From positions 2,170,001-2,234,000 of the forward strand of contig OZ250151.1 in the NCBI GenBank assembly GCA_965237725.1: a stretch of DNA of 64,000 bases, written 5' to 3'. Below are positions 8,619 to 17,845 of the stretch, piece by piece. This DNA comes from G965237725 sp965237725 (lineage in GTDB: Bacteria > Pseudomonadota > Gammaproteobacteria > Arenicellales > Poriferihabitantaceae). A model generated the notes under the pieces. It was not told the origin of the DNA, made no database searches, and saw only the letters and a program-made list of their open reading frames with translations. How positions within the stretch are numbered: the first letter of the stretch is position 1; every line of letters begins with the position of its first letter. The translations under genes were made by a program, and so were the position numbers.

Positions 8619-9515
8619 ATGATTGATCGGAAAATCCCTTTATCCAAGCTTCCCGCATTCGAAGCCGTGGGACGACTAAAAAGTATTACCCGAGCCTCCC
8701 ATGAACTGCATTTAAGTCAGGCTGCGGTCAGCCGCCAAATAAGCCAGCTGGAAAGCCGACTCGGAGTGACCCTATTTGAACGCGGCCATCGGTCGATTTC
8801 GCTGACCTCAACCGGCGAAGAACTATACCGGTCGGTGAGTGTGGCATTGCGGCTGATTCGAGAAACGGTGAAAGGCATTCGCCCACAACCTCACAGCGGT
8901 TCTATTAACATCGCCACCGACCTTGCGTTCGCGCACTTTTGGTTAATACCACGTCTTGATTTATTTCAGAAATCTGTCGATGGTTTTGCCTTGTCCGTAA
9001 CCGCCTCCGACATCGAAGAAGACTGTCTTAAACCCGAAGTTGATCTTCCAATTGTTTATGGTAAAGGCGATTGGCCGGGGTATGTATCTCGCTTTTTGTT
9101 TGAGGAGGAAATTTTCCCGGTATGCAGTCCGGGATACCTCGCCCAACTTGAAAATGTCACTCAGCCCAAAGACCTGTTATCCGGAAAACTGCTGCATGTT
9201 AGCGGCGGCCCGACAACCTGGGTTAACTGGAATGAATGGTTGTCCCACCATGATGTGGAGATACCGGCGGATAATCGTAGAACAGAGTTCAATAGTTTGC
9301 CCTGGACAATTCAGGCAGCTTGCTCAGGCCAGGGAATTGCACTGGGTTGGAAATATCTTTGTGACGATTTACTCGCCAGTGAAACCTTGATCCGCCCAAT
9401 TCCTGAAGTCTTACGGACAGACAGAAACTATTACATGCTCTATCCAGTGGAAACAAAAGTGTCCGACGACCTCGATAAAATTTATCAATGGATTTCAGGC
9501 TTTATTCACGCCTGA
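8619..9515 (+). CDS. LysR-type regulator (GcvA-like)
   Basis: A 298-residue LysR regulator. The winged helix-turn-helix occupies residues 1-65 (ASHELHLSQAAVSRQISQLE, LGVTLFERG), followed by a periplasmic-binding-like effector domain with the GcvA-type features SGSINIATDLAFAHFWLIPRL and FEEEIFPVCSPGYL. It is divergent from the Rieske oxygenase with 115 bases between starts, the classical arrangement for control of the neighbour plus autoregulation. The inducer is unknown. An inverted repeat element follows four bases after the stop. Confidence 0.92.
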   Translation: MIDRKIPLSKLPAFEAVGRLKSITRASHELHLSQAAVSRQISQLESRLGVTLFERGHRSISLTSTGEELYRSVSVALRLIRETVKGIRPQPHSGSINIATDLAFAHFWLIPRLDLFQKSVDGFALSVTASDIEEDCLKPEVDLPIVYGKGDWPGYVSRFLFEEEIFPVCSPGYLAQLENVTQPKDLLSGKLLHVSGGPTTWVNWNEWLSHHDVEIPADNRRTEFNSLPWTIQAACSGQGIALGWKYLCDDLLASETLIRPIPEVLRTDRNYYMLYPVETKVSDDLDKIYQWISGFIHA

Positions 9516-9518
9516 AAT

Positions 9519-9599
9519 TAAGGGGACAGTTTACTTATTTAATCTGTGGCAGACGAATTCGGATTCGTCTTAATCTAATTAAGTAAACTGTCCCCTTTA
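9519..9599. repeat. Palindromic element, repeat family B
   Basis: About 80 bases with long inverted arms (AAGGGGACAGTTTACTTA and its complement near 9580-9598) and an inner perfect 8-bp hairpin AGACGAAT-TCGG-ATTCGTCT at 9551-9570. Related copies or half copies occur at 16754, 18649, 29563, 36373, 38661 and 60946. The form resembles REP/MITE-type elements mobilised in trans. It could also act as a terminator of the LysR gene. Confidence 0.7.
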
Positions 9600-9642
9600 C
9601 TCAAATAAATCAGACTTTCTCATCTGGATTTAGCCGCATATA

Positions 9643-10929
9643 ATGAGCAGCAATGCAAATGAAGAGTTAATTCCAATGACTAATGTAATAACTAACAAAG
9701 AAAAAACATTGCGTTTTTGTCGTCCCGAGTCCGAAATCAGTTTCACCCTGGACGAATACCAACAACGGTTGTTGAAAATCAGAACAGCAATGGCTGCTGC
9801 AAAAATTGACCTGCTGTTTTTGTCCTCACCGGAAAGTATGTGTTATGTCAGTGGTTATAAGGCTGAGTGGTATCAGGCATTTGGCCCCAAACAATGGCTA
9901 CCCGCAAGTGGCATCGCGGTTCACGTTGACGCCGATGACTTTATCCATTTTGACGTAGAGAATGAAGAAGTACTGGCCGGATTTACCAGTATTTCCAGGG
10001 ACTTGCGAATTTTCAGATCCAGCTCTCAACCAATGAAATCCATGCAGGACTTTATTATTAAAAACTTGAAGGAAAGCGGCTGGTTAAACGGAACCGTTGG
10101 ACTGGAAATGTGGAGTTACCGACCGACTCGGGGCTATAGCGAACAATTTCAACTAGGGTTGGAAGAAGCCGGTTGTAAGGTAGTCGATGGAACCGATATT
10201 GTCAGCTCTGTCAGAATACTCAAGTCTCCCCAGGAAATTGCATTTTCCCGAACCGCAGCGCAAATTGCTGATGTTGGTATGCAAGCTGCGCTGGACTACA
10301 TTCGTCCTGGTGTTACTGAACTCGACGTCTATGGCGAAGTAATCAATGCAATGGCAAAAGCTGGCGGCGAAAATCCGTCAATTACCATGCCGGTTTCTTC
10401 GGGAGGGAAAAGCGCCTGTATGCATGCATTGGCTTCACGAAAAAATATCATGCCGGGGGAAATAGTAAACATCGATCTATGCGGTGTGTACAACCGTTAC
10501 CACGCCAATATGGCACGGACATTCTCCATGGGAGAACCACACCCCGAGGTCGCCAGATATATGGCAGCTATTACAGGTGCAAAAGCTTTTGTAGCTGAAT
10601 TGATCAAGCCGGGTTTAGCGGTAAAAGATTTGTTAAGCGCCATCGAGGGCTACTACAAGGAAATGGGCATTTGGGAAGATCAATGCTGGATTGGCGGCTA
10701 TGATTTAGGTATTTCATTTCCACCGGACTGGGTCGGCCCCTGGTACTACGACGTCCACTCTGATCCAGGGGATGATACCTTCGAAGTAGGCATGGTATGC
10801 AACTATGAGGCGAATTTTTATTTGCCCCAATCTGCAGGCATGTCGATGTTCATCGATACCATGGTAGTCGAAGAAAGCATTGCAGAATTTGTGCAACAAA
10901 CACCAGCACAATTATTTGTCATCGAGTAG
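9643..10929 (+). CDS. M24-fold hydrolase, creatinase/ectoine-hydrolase-like
   Basis: A 428-residue pita-bread-fold protein with a creatinase N-domain (residues about 35-165) and an M24 C-domain (about 185-415). The usual metal ligands are largely changed: Asp is kept in VNIDLCG, but the second Asp position reads HANMART, the catalytic His motif reads GGYDLGISFPPDW, and the last Glu position reads FIDTMVV. PPDW is the kind of motif I associate with DoeA-type ectoine hydrolases. It is therefore probably a C-N hydrolase of a small amide rather than an aminopeptidase. An alternative start is the ATG at 9676. An amidase follows after 53 bases and is probably co-transcribed. Confidence 0.8.
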   Translation: MSSNANEELIPMTNVITNKEKTLRFCRPESEISFTLDEYQQRLLKIRTAMAAAKIDLLFLSSPESMCYVSGYKAEWYQAFGPKQWLPASGIAVHVDADDFIHFDVENEEVLAGFTSISRDLRIFRSSSQPMKSMQDFIIKNLKESGWLNGTVGLEMWSYRPTRGYSEQFQLGLEEAGCKVVDGTDIVSSVRILKSPQEIAFSRTAAQIADVGMQAALDYIRPGVTELDVYGEVINAMAKAGGENPSITMPVSSGGKSACMHALASRKNIMPGEIVNIDLCGVYNRYHANMARTFSMGEPHPEVARYMAAITGAKAFVAELIKPGLAVKDLLSAIEGYYKEMGIWEDQCWIGGYDLGISFPPDWVGPWYYDVHSDPGDDTFEVGMVCNYEANFYLPQSAGMSMFIDTMVVEESIAEFVQQTPAQLFVIE

Positions 10930-10982
10930 CGCGTTGTTTCGATCGCTCCCTATTTCTAATTCCATTTTCAGAATTATTTAGC

Positions 10983-12410
10983 ATGACCGATCTGGATTTA
11001 TTGTATACCCCGGCCACCGAATTGGCAGTCCAGATCAGGAATAAATCCATTTCACCGGTTGAGTTAATGGCGCAAAGTCTGGATCGAATTGATCAAGTCA
11101 ATCCAACACTCAATTGTTTTTGTTTCGTTTTTCATGACGAAGCCATGGCGTTGGCAAAGCAGGCAGAAAATGATGTCATGTCTGGTAAAACACTGGGCCC
11201 GGCCCATGGGCTACCGTTTGGCGTTAAAGACGTAACGCCGGTGGCGGGTAAAAGAATGACCCGTGGTTCGAAGATGTACGAGCACTACGTGCCTGATCAC
11301 GATGCAATAATTGTTCAGCGTTTCAAAGCGGCGGGAGCAATTGTCATAGGCAAAACAAATTCACCTGAGTTTGCCTATAGCAGCTTCACCCATAGTCCAT
11401 TGTGGGGACATACTTTAAACCCCTGGAATTTGAGTCGAACCCCAGGTGGGTCATCCGGTGGATCTGCAGTTGCTGTCGCCACGGGATGTGTGCCATTGGC
11501 CGAAGGCACCGACATGGGCGGATCGGTGCGTATCCCGGCATCGTTTTGCAATCTCGTGGGTTTGAAACCAAGCCTCGGGCGGATACCCATGGACATTCTA
11601 CCCACCGCATTTGACAACATCTCCCATTTTGGCCCCCTGGCCCGAAATATTTCTGATGCTAATTTATTTATGGACATCGCAGCTGGCCCGGATGAATTGG
11701 ATATTATGTGCTTGCCAGACAAGCCCATCTTTCAAAACATGGAGCCCGTCGATATCAGCGGTATGCGATTGGCCCTTTCCGTAGATTTAGGATATTGCGC
11801 TGTTGATTCCCAGGTCCAACAGGCGGTACTCGAAAGCGCCCAAAGGTTTCGCGAACTGGGTGCCATTGTCGAAGAAGTGGACTTAGGTTGGAACAGTAAA
11901 TACAACGATGTCTGGTATGACATTTGGGGGGTTTACCTCGATGCCTGTTTCACCGAGGACCTGGAAAAATGGCGTGATCAGATGGACCCAAATGTGGTGG
12001 CGTTGATCGAACGCGGGCGTGCCATCGATGCGCCAACTTACAAAAAATTTGAAAACTACCGCACCGAACAGTGGCATTTAATGTGTAAGGTTTTTGAAAA
12101 CTATGATGCATTGCTGACCCCGACTATGGCACAAACCGCGCCTATACATGACAGATCGGACAGCGATTTTGATGGTGTTGATCAGGATGGCAAACTTATG
12201 GCATTGGATATGACCTGTGTGTTCAATAATATCGGTCAATGTCCTGCCCTGTCCGTTCCCGCCGGATTCTCTGATCATGGCCTGCCCATCGGACTACAAA
12301 TAGTCGGCCATCGATTTGCGGATACAACGGTGATGAAACTAGGTGCCGCGTTACAGGAGAGCAACGATTTTCATCAGCGACACCCACCAGAAGATTTTGC
12401 TATTAAGTAA
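10983..12410 (+). CDS. Amidase signature family hydrolase
   Basis: A 475-residue amidase. The triad is visible as Lys82 (PFGVKDV), cis-Ser157 (GGSSGG) and Ser181 (DMGGSVRIPA), again 24 residues apart. It lies 53 bases after the M24-like hydrolase on the same strand, and its 3' end overlaps the convergent transporter permease gene by eight bases. The context (betaine-type transporter, creatinase-like hydrolase, Rieske oxygenase) suggests it cleaves an amide intermediate of a nitrogenous compound, but the substrate cannot be read from the sequence. It is a divergent homologue of the amidase at 666. Confidence 0.9.
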   Translation: MTDLDLLYTPATELAVQIRNKSISPVELMAQSLDRIDQVNPTLNCFCFVFHDEAMALAKQAENDVMSGKTLGPAHGLPFGVKDVTPVAGKRMTRGSKMYEHYVPDHDAIIVQRFKAAGAIVIGKTNSPEFAYSSFTHSPLWGHTLNPWNLSRTPGGSSGGSAVAVATGCVPLAEGTDMGGSVRIPASFCNLVGLKPSLGRIPMDILPTAFDNISHFGPLARNISDANLFMDIAAGPDELDIMCLPDKPIFQNMEPVDISGMRLALSVDLGYCAVDSQVQQAVLESAQRFRELGAIVEEVDLGWNSKYNDVWYDIWGVYLDACFTEDLEKWRDQMDPNVVALIERGRAIDAPTYKKFENYRTEQWHLMCKVFENYDALLTPTMAQTAPIHDRSDSDFDGVDQDGKLMALDMTCVFNNIGQCPALSVPAGFSDHGLPIGLQIVGHRFADTTVMKLGAALQESNDFHQRHPPEDFAIK

Positions 12411-14484
12411 TACCTAAAACGGCTTTCCTTTTCTTGCTCCAGGACTGAATAATTCGATCGGCAATAATGGCTATGAGCGCCATGCCTAATCCAGCAACCA
12501 GACCCATCCCGGCATCCGCCTTACTAAGGGCAATGTAAACCGATTGTCCCAGGCCTTTACTGCCCACCAAGGCGGTAATCACCAACATCGCCAACGCAAA
12601 CAATACGGTTTGATTTAAACCCAGCATGACTTCGGGCACCGCCAGCGGCATTTTCACTTCCCAGAGCAATTGTCGTTTGCTAACGCCCATAGATTTTGCT
12701 GCTTCGACAATTTCTTCGGGGACATTACGCAAGCCATGCTCAGTATAGCGGATGGTCGGCACGATGGCATAAGCGATGATGGCGAGGAATGAGGTGAACT
12801 CACCAATTTGAAAAAACATCAGAAATGGGATGAGGATGACGAACAAGGGCATACTCTGCAACGTATCGTTAATGGGTCGCAGAAAATTTGAAACCGAATC
12901 ATTTCGACTGGCCCAGACGCCGAGCCCCCCTCCCAACAGCAAACAAACGATCACCGCTGCGAGACACATATATACCGATATCATGGCCTGGGACCAAACC
13001 CCTGCGAATAGCATAAACAACCAGCCGAAAAGCGAAATCGACGCCACTCGAATTCCGCCAACCTGCCACGCGAGTAATGTCACCACGAGAATAAAAGGCA
13101 GCCACGGCATATCGGTAATGCCAAAGTACAACAATCCACCTATAACAATAGTTGCAATGGAAGTATGCCAACTTCGTTTTATAAAAAACCAGCATGCAAG
13201 GGCAGATATAAATATTGCATAGCCCCATATCATTATAGTGGTAAGCGAAAATCCCCAGGAAAATGGTGATATTGCCTTGGTAAATCCAACTTTGATCGGC
13301 AGCAAGTAATAAAAGAAAATTGTCTTTTTGATCGCGTCGGTAACCCCGGAATAATTGGCGGTTATATATCTTAGGCCGTCGTTGATGGTATCTGCGGGAT
13401 AGAAAACCCACGCCTCGGGATATTCCTGAAGTAACGGTAAATATATTGAAATTACAATAAATACCATGCCAAGCACCGCAACAACTATCCAGGGCTTGAG
13501 ACGTTCGCGCTTACTCAGATGTTGGCGCTCGATTGCCCGGGCACGATCAGTAAAGCCCCAGCTTATTCGATCCAGAATCATTGCAATCAAAGCGATAACG
13601 ACCCCCGCCAACAAACTCTGACCAAATTGCGCCTTGCGCATGGTGCTCAAAACTTCCCAGCCGATGTCGGCTGAACTGCCGATAATTGCAGCGATGATAA
13701 CCATGCTCAACGCCGCCATGGTGGTTTGGTTGACCCCCACCATTATGTTTGGCATCGCAGTGGGAACCTGCACCCACCAAAATAATTGACGCTTTGTGGT
13801 TCCGGACATGATTCCGGACTCCAGTACATCGCTGGGTACCTTTTGCAAACCCAGTATCATGTTACGCACCATTGGCGGACAGGCATAAATTGCACTGGCC
13901 ACAACACCGACCACGGGGCCAAAGCCGAATAGCAACAGGATCGGGATCAGATAAGCAAATGTCGGCACCGTCTGCATCAAATCCAGTACTGGTTGAACGA
14001 TACTATTTATCCTCACCGATCGATGAGCTCCCACAGCCAACATAAAACCAATGGCCAGGGCCAATGGAATAGACACGAAAACAATTCCAAGGGTATTCAT
14101 ACTCGGCGCCCAATGGCCACTTATCACCATATAGAGCAGAGCGAGCCCGGTAAAAATTGATAATCTCACCCCTGACGCGATGTAGGCGACAACACAAAAT
14201 GCGGTAATCGTCGCCGGCCAGGGTAACCATTGCAGCAATGCCTGAGCGCCGTTCATCGGAAATGAAAGCAACCAGTTTATGGAGCGAAACAGCCATTTAA
14301 ACCAGGTTATAAACCACGTCATATAAGCATTGATCCAATCTGAAACCGGAATGACTAATTCTTCAGGCAGTTTATTTAGCCAGGGAATCTCGCTACGCAT
14401 CATCAAACTGAGCGCAGCAATCAGGATTACTACAATCCAGGGCAATATACCCCGATAATTGCGCGCGGTTATGTTCTCTTGCAC
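12403..14484 (-). CDS. ABC transporter permease, ProW-like, double length
   Basis: A 693-residue inner-membrane protein holding two ProW/OpuAB-type permease domains in tandem. Each half has about six hydrophobic segments and an EAA-type cytoplasmic loop: ESGIMSGTTKRQLFWWVQVP in the first half and EAAKSMGVSKRQLLWEVKMP in the second. Usual family members carry one such domain and act as homodimers, so this is an intragenic duplication or fusion. It starts with GTG, and the upstream ATPase stop overlaps it by one base (TAGTG), which indicates translational coupling. It forms the pore for a quaternary-amine substrate with the ATPase and binding protein upstream. Confidence 0.9.
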   Translation of the reverse strand: MQENITARNYRGILPWIVVILIAALSLMMRSEIPWLNKLPEELVIPVSDWINAYMTWFITWFKWLFRSINWLLSFPMNGAQALLQWLPWPATITAFCVVAYIASGVRLSIFTGLALLYMVISGHWAPSMNTLGIVFVSIPLALAIGFMLAVGAHRSVRINSIVQPVLDLMQTVPTFAYLIPILLLFGFGPVVGVVASAIYACPPMVRNMILGLQKVPSDVLESGIMSGTTKRQLFWWVQVPTAMPNIMVGVNQTTMAALSMVIIAAIIGSSADIGWEVLSTMRKAQFGQSLLAGVVIALIAMILDRISWGFTDRARAIERQHLSKRERLKPWIVVAVLGMVFIVISIYLPLLQEYPEAWVFYPADTINDGLRYITANYSGVTDAIKKTIFFYYLLPIKVGFTKAISPFSWGFSLTTIMIWGYAIFISALACWFFIKRSWHTSIATIVIGGLLYFGITDMPWLPFILVVTLLAWQVGGIRVASISLFGWLFMLFAGVWSQAMISVYMCLAAVIVCLLLGGGLGVWASRNDSVSNFLRPINDTLQSMPLFVILIPFLMFFQIGEFTSFLAIIAYAIVPTIRYTEHGLRNVPEEIVEAAKSMGVSKRQLLWEVKMPLAVPEVMLGLNQTVLFALAMLVITALVGSKGLGQSVYIALSKADAGMGLVAGLGMALIAIIADRIIQSWSKKRKAVLGIT

Positions 14485-15536
14485 TAATCCTGATCCGGGT
14501 CTGTGGCCAAGGCATTAACCACCAATTGTGGCGTGACGACACCCACAATCTCGCTGTTTCCTATAACGGCGAGGCCATCTGGATTCTCATTAAACAGCGG
14601 CATAATCTCTTCCAGCGTCGCTGATTGATCTACCCGGGTAGAAATTTTTTCTTTTGGGTGACTGGAATCTGCAATCTCGCCAGCAGTAATAATCCTGACT
14701 CGGGGAACGTCCTTAGTGAACTCGGCGACATAATCATCTGCGGGGTTCAGCACAAGCTGAGCCGGCGTTCCAATTTGCACTACTTCCCCATCTTTCATAA
14801 TGGCAATACGATCTGCCAGTCTCAGCGCTTCCAGAAAATCGTGGGTAATGAAGACAATGGTCTTGTTTAACATTTTCTGCAATCTCAAAAACTCGTCCTG
14901 CATCTGCCGACGAATCAACGGATCTAATGCGCTGAAAGGCTCATCCAAAAACCAGATTTCAGGCTCTACTACCAGACTTCGACCAATCCCAACCCGTTGT
15001 TGCTGTCCACCGGATAACTGCCTGGGGAAACTATCCTCACGACCTTCAAGGCCAACCAGCTGAATGACTTCCCTGGCCCTGGTTTCCCGATCCTGTAAAT
15101 TCACACCCTGAACTTTCAACGGAAAACATATATTTTCCAGAACCGATAAATGTGGCAGTAATCCAAAATTCTGAAAAACCATACCCATTCTGTGGCGACG
15201 GAATTGAATCATCTCGTTCTCGCTGAGTTTTAATAAATCCTCGCCATCCAACAACACCTCACCTGCCGTGGGCTCAACCAATCGCGACAAACAACGCACC
15301 ATGGTTGACTTACCCGAACCAGACAGACCCATGATGATAAAGATCTCACCCGTGTAAACGTCAAAACTGACATTACAGGCTGCGCCGATATGACCGCTCT
15401 GCTCAAATTTCTCCCACAACGATCGGGAATCGCCAACATCGCCATTTTTATTATCAAAATATTGATTGGGATCTTCGCCATAAACCTTCCAAACGTTTCT
15501 GCAAGAAATTTTGATATCGTTATTCGCTGTCACCAT
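14484..15536 (-). CDS. Betaine-type ABC transporter ATPase (ProV/OpuAA-like)
   Basis: A 350-residue ATP-binding subunit. Walker A is GLSGSGKST, the signature is LSGGQQQRVGIGRS and Walker B is IWFLDEP. The C-terminal 80 residues form a CBS-like regulatory region (VDQSATLEEIMPLFNENPDGLAVI), as in glycine betaine importers. N-terminal to the ABC domain there is an extra 40-residue acidic and aromatic segment similar to that of ProV. The gene follows the substrate-binding-protein gene after about 100 bases containing a stem-loop, and it is coupled to the permease gene downstream. It energises uptake at the inner membrane. Confidence 0.92.
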   Translation of the reverse strand: MVTANNDIKISCRNVWKVYGEDPNQYFDNKNGDVGDSRSLWEKFEQSGHIGAACNVSFDVYTGEIFIIMGLSGSGKSTMVRCLSRLVEPTAGEVLLDGEDLLKLSENEMIQFRRHRMGMVFQNFGLLPHLSVLENICFPLKVQGVNLQDRETRAREVIQLVGLEGREDSFPRQLSGGQQQRVGIGRSLVVEPEIWFLDEPFSALDPLIRRQMQDEFLRLQKMLNKTIVFITHDFLEALRLADRIAIMKDGEVVQIGTPAQLVLNPADDYVAEFTKDVPRVRIITAGEIADSSHPKEKISTRVDQSATLEEIMPLFNENPDGLAVIGNSEIVGVVTPQLVVNALATDPDQD

Positions 15537-15581
15537 GGTTGTGTTTATTGCTCAAACTTCATTATTAAACCCGTAAAGCAA

Positions 15582-15608
15582 AACGGCGATACCAAAGATA
15601 TCGCCGTT
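15582..15608. terminator. Stem-loop between binding protein and ATPase genes
   Basis: A perfect 10-bp stem, AACGGCGATA/TATCGCCGTT, with a 7-base loop. Read on the minus strand it is followed by TTTTGC, so it may act as a partial terminator or 3' mRNA protector. That would favour the binding protein over the downstream subunits. Confidence 0.6.
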
Positions 15609-15633
15609 CTCTAGCTAAAATTACAGTTAGCTT

Positions 15634-16593
15634 TTATTGCATCGCAGCGTCAACCCAGGGTTGCCATTTTGCTTGATTGGCATCAACCCAGCTGGCAACA
15701 ACATCTTCCAATTTTCCACCTTCCTGGTCGATAGCATTCATCATCGGAATTTGATCATCGTTTGTCAACGTATATGCACCAAGCAACTTGGACGCAGCAG
15801 GCCATTTATCTTTCAATCCGGTCCATGCCATTTTCTTAATGTAGCCGCGTTCCCAATCGCAGTCCCAGGTGGCATTTGGATTAACCCCTACGCTGGCATC
15901 GTCATGGCAACCGGCTTCATAAGGTGGTAATGCAACATTTGTCAGCGGCACCACCGCCATGGCCCAATGGGGTGCCCAGAACATCAGCAATAGTGGTTCA
16001 TTGCGGGCTTCTGCACCTTGCATTTCTGCGACTAGTGCGCCTTCACTTCCAGCTGGAACCGAGGTGAAATTCAATTCAAGTCCAGCAATTCGGTCTACGT
16101 TAGATGTACCCCAGTCTGCTGGATAATCAACCAACCGCCCTTGAGGAAATGTTTCGGCATTGGCAAATACTTCTGCGCAATCATTCAATGCAGCGTAATC
16201 GGGCAATCCAGGACACGCTTCCATAGCCGCGTTGTTGACATACCAGGTTTCTACTGGCACCAAACCCAGATCACCGATTTCTTCCACGCTACCGGAAGCT
16301 AGCGCATTGTCATAATGTTCACCAATATTGGAACTCCAGATTTCCATGGTGGCTGAAATAGTGTTGTCTTCCAGAGCCTGCATTTGTGGATAGTACCCAG
16401 CGGTAACGTATTCGACGTTGTAACCCATACGTTTAAGAATTTCTCCGACAACGTGGGTTGAAATATGTTGGCCAGTCCACTCATTGATGGCAAGCTTGAT
16501 CGGATCATCTGACTCGGGTACTGCCGCCTGAATATTTGCAGTCAGCCCAAACGTCGCGACCATTGCAAATGCTAATAATGATTTTAATTTCAT
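15634..16593 (-). CDS. Betaine-type ABC transporter substrate-binding protein (ProX-like)
   Basis: A 319-residue periplasmic protein with a Sec signal peptide (MKLKSLLAFAMVATFGLTANIQA). The mature part has the OpuAC/ProX pattern: IKLAINEWTGQHISTHVVGEILKRMGY near the start, and Trp-rich elements (EIWSSN, MFWAPHWAM) that would form the aromatic box for a trimethylammonium-type group. Two Cys pairs (about 126/138 and in CHDD..WDCDW) could form disulphides. It is the first gene of the transporter operon, with AGGAGA just upstream of the start. Glycine betaine, carnitine, proline betaine or choline are all possible ligands. Confidence 0.92.
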   Translation of the reverse strand: MKLKSLLAFAMVATFGLTANIQAAVPESDDPIKLAINEWTGQHISTHVVGEILKRMGYNVEYVTAGYYPQMQALEDNTISATMEIWSSNIGEHYDNALASGSVEEIGDLGLVPVETWYVNNAAMEACPGLPDYAALNDCAEVFANAETFPQGRLVDYPADWGTSNVDRIAGLELNFTSVPAGSEGALVAEMQGAEARNEPLLLMFWAPHWAMAVVPLTNVALPPYEAGCHDDASVGVNPNATWDCDWERGYIKKMAWTGLKDKWPAASKLLGAYTLTNDDQIPMMNAIDQEGGKLEDVVASWVDANQAKWQPWVDAAMQ

Positions 16594-16738
16594 TTTGTTT
16601 TCTCCTATGGTTTAATTTCTAAATATAGCGAATAACTAATGGTTTATTTTTGGCGTAGTATAGCAAATCAAATTTAGAAATTTCGAGTTGATTAGTAGCA
16701 AATTTTCACGACTCAATGCTTGACCCCATCGAGATCGT

Positions 16739-17845
16739 TTAATTTTCAATCAATATACTGTCCCCCGATTTGCCTCTCCAAATTTGTGTGTTCGCCAGTT
16801 CATTGAGAAATTCTGAAAAAGCCCTGTTCGCTGCAAGTCGTCGCTGATCATATTTTCGATGCGTTGCCAGCAAGTAGTTTTCCTTTAATGGCATATAAAA
16901 GTATGGGTTAGCCTCCCAGATGACAATGCCGCCATCCGCAGTTGTAGAGTAATCGAACGCAGCGCAATCCAATCCCAAACTTTTCGCTGCACCTACCAGC
17001 ACGGTTTCATCTTCGTCACCAAACTCCCACCATCCATTATCCGCCTCAATACATTTTGCTCTCCATCCCCTAAAAGGTAAGTTTTGTGCTAACTGGCTTA
17101 ACATTGGTTCCATCGGGCTGGGGAGTCGATAATTAAAATAAATTCGCGATGGACCCTGATACATACAGGTCCGCAATTTGACAATTGGGCTGGTAGAAAA
17201 GAGAACCGATCGACGATCAACTTTACGTCCGAGAACAATAGATCTTTTTTTGTGGAAAAGCCGCGACCAAACAGTACCTGGATTAATTTTTTTATAATCC
17301 TTTCGAGTGTCAACGAATTCGACCAACGTTCCTGGAAATTGTAACTTGGGTTTATTTATTTTATGAAAGTCTTTTTGATTTTCAAGTAAAAATAAACCTC
17401 GCAGTGAATGTGACAAATCTGCGCGCAGTATTGCCGGGAATGGAAATGATTCAATAATGCCCTCAAGCTGAGACAGGTTTTCGAAAGCACCGTGTTGCGC
17501 TACATGGAACCCTGCTTTCCTTAAAATCTCCGCCTGAACGCTCTTGATCGTGTTTGACAGGTTATCTGGAGGATTTATCAATCGAATTTCTTTACCTGCT
17601 GCTTCCACTAGCTGCTTTGCATCACGATAACAATCAGGATACCGTTCCTTTAGCGGGTCGCTTAGCCAAAACCAAATAGCGCTGTAAGATTCCAGATTCG
17701 GAATGGATGAAGAGCCAGTCTGATAAAATTTGATCCTCGAATAAAGTGCCGGATTCTCCTGTCGCACATAGTCTAATGCATGGACAAGTGTCGGTACTTG
17801 CCGACCTCGATTCGGCCCGTGACAAACAATGAGAATGTTTTTCAA
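16739..17845 (-). CDS. ATP-grasp-like protein
   Basis: A 368-residue protein that I read as an ATP-grasp-fold enzyme. The N-terminus (KNILIVCHGPNRGRQVP) looks like a Rossmann-like preATP-grasp part, FPAILRADLSH is the likely nucleotide-binding lysine region with Lys replaced by Arg, and LGLDCAAFDYSTTADGGIVIWEANPYFYMP matches the Mg-binding Asp and Glu-x-Asn of the family. Family members ligate a carboxylate to an amine or thiol. The start overlaps the stop of the methyltransferase gene by four bases (ATGA). The last codons run into a family-B repeat (16754-16771), so the C-terminus may have been altered by repeat insertion. The product is unknown. Confidence 0.65.
   Translation of the reverse strand: MKNILIVCHGPNRGRQVPTLVHALDYVRQENPALYSRIKFYQTGSSSIPNLESYSAIWFWLSDPLKERYPDCYRDAKQLVEAAGKEIRLINPPDNLSNTIKSVQAEILRKAGFHVAQHGAFENLSQLEGIIESFPFPAILRADLSHSLRGLFLLENQKDFHKINKPKLQFPGTLVEFVDTRKDYKKINPGTVWSRLFHKKRSIVLGRKVDRRSVLFSTSPIVKLRTCMYQGPSRIYFNYRLPSPMEPMLSQLAQNLPFRGWRAKCIEADNGWWEFGDEDETVLVGAAKSLGLDCAAFDYSTTADGGIVIWEANPYFYMPLKENYLLATHRKYDQRRLAANRAFSEFLNELANTQIWRGKSGDSILIEN
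16754..16771. repeat. Half copy of repeat family B inside a gene end
   Basis: TATACTGTCCCCCGATT, inverted relative to the copy at 18649. It overlaps the last codons of the ATP-grasp gene. The two copies bracket the methyltransferase/ATP-grasp pair. Confidence 0.55.

Noticed and set aside
12899..13411. 170-codon minus-strand open frame
   Set aside because: It lies within the permease gene in another frame, has many Arg and Tyr and no domain.
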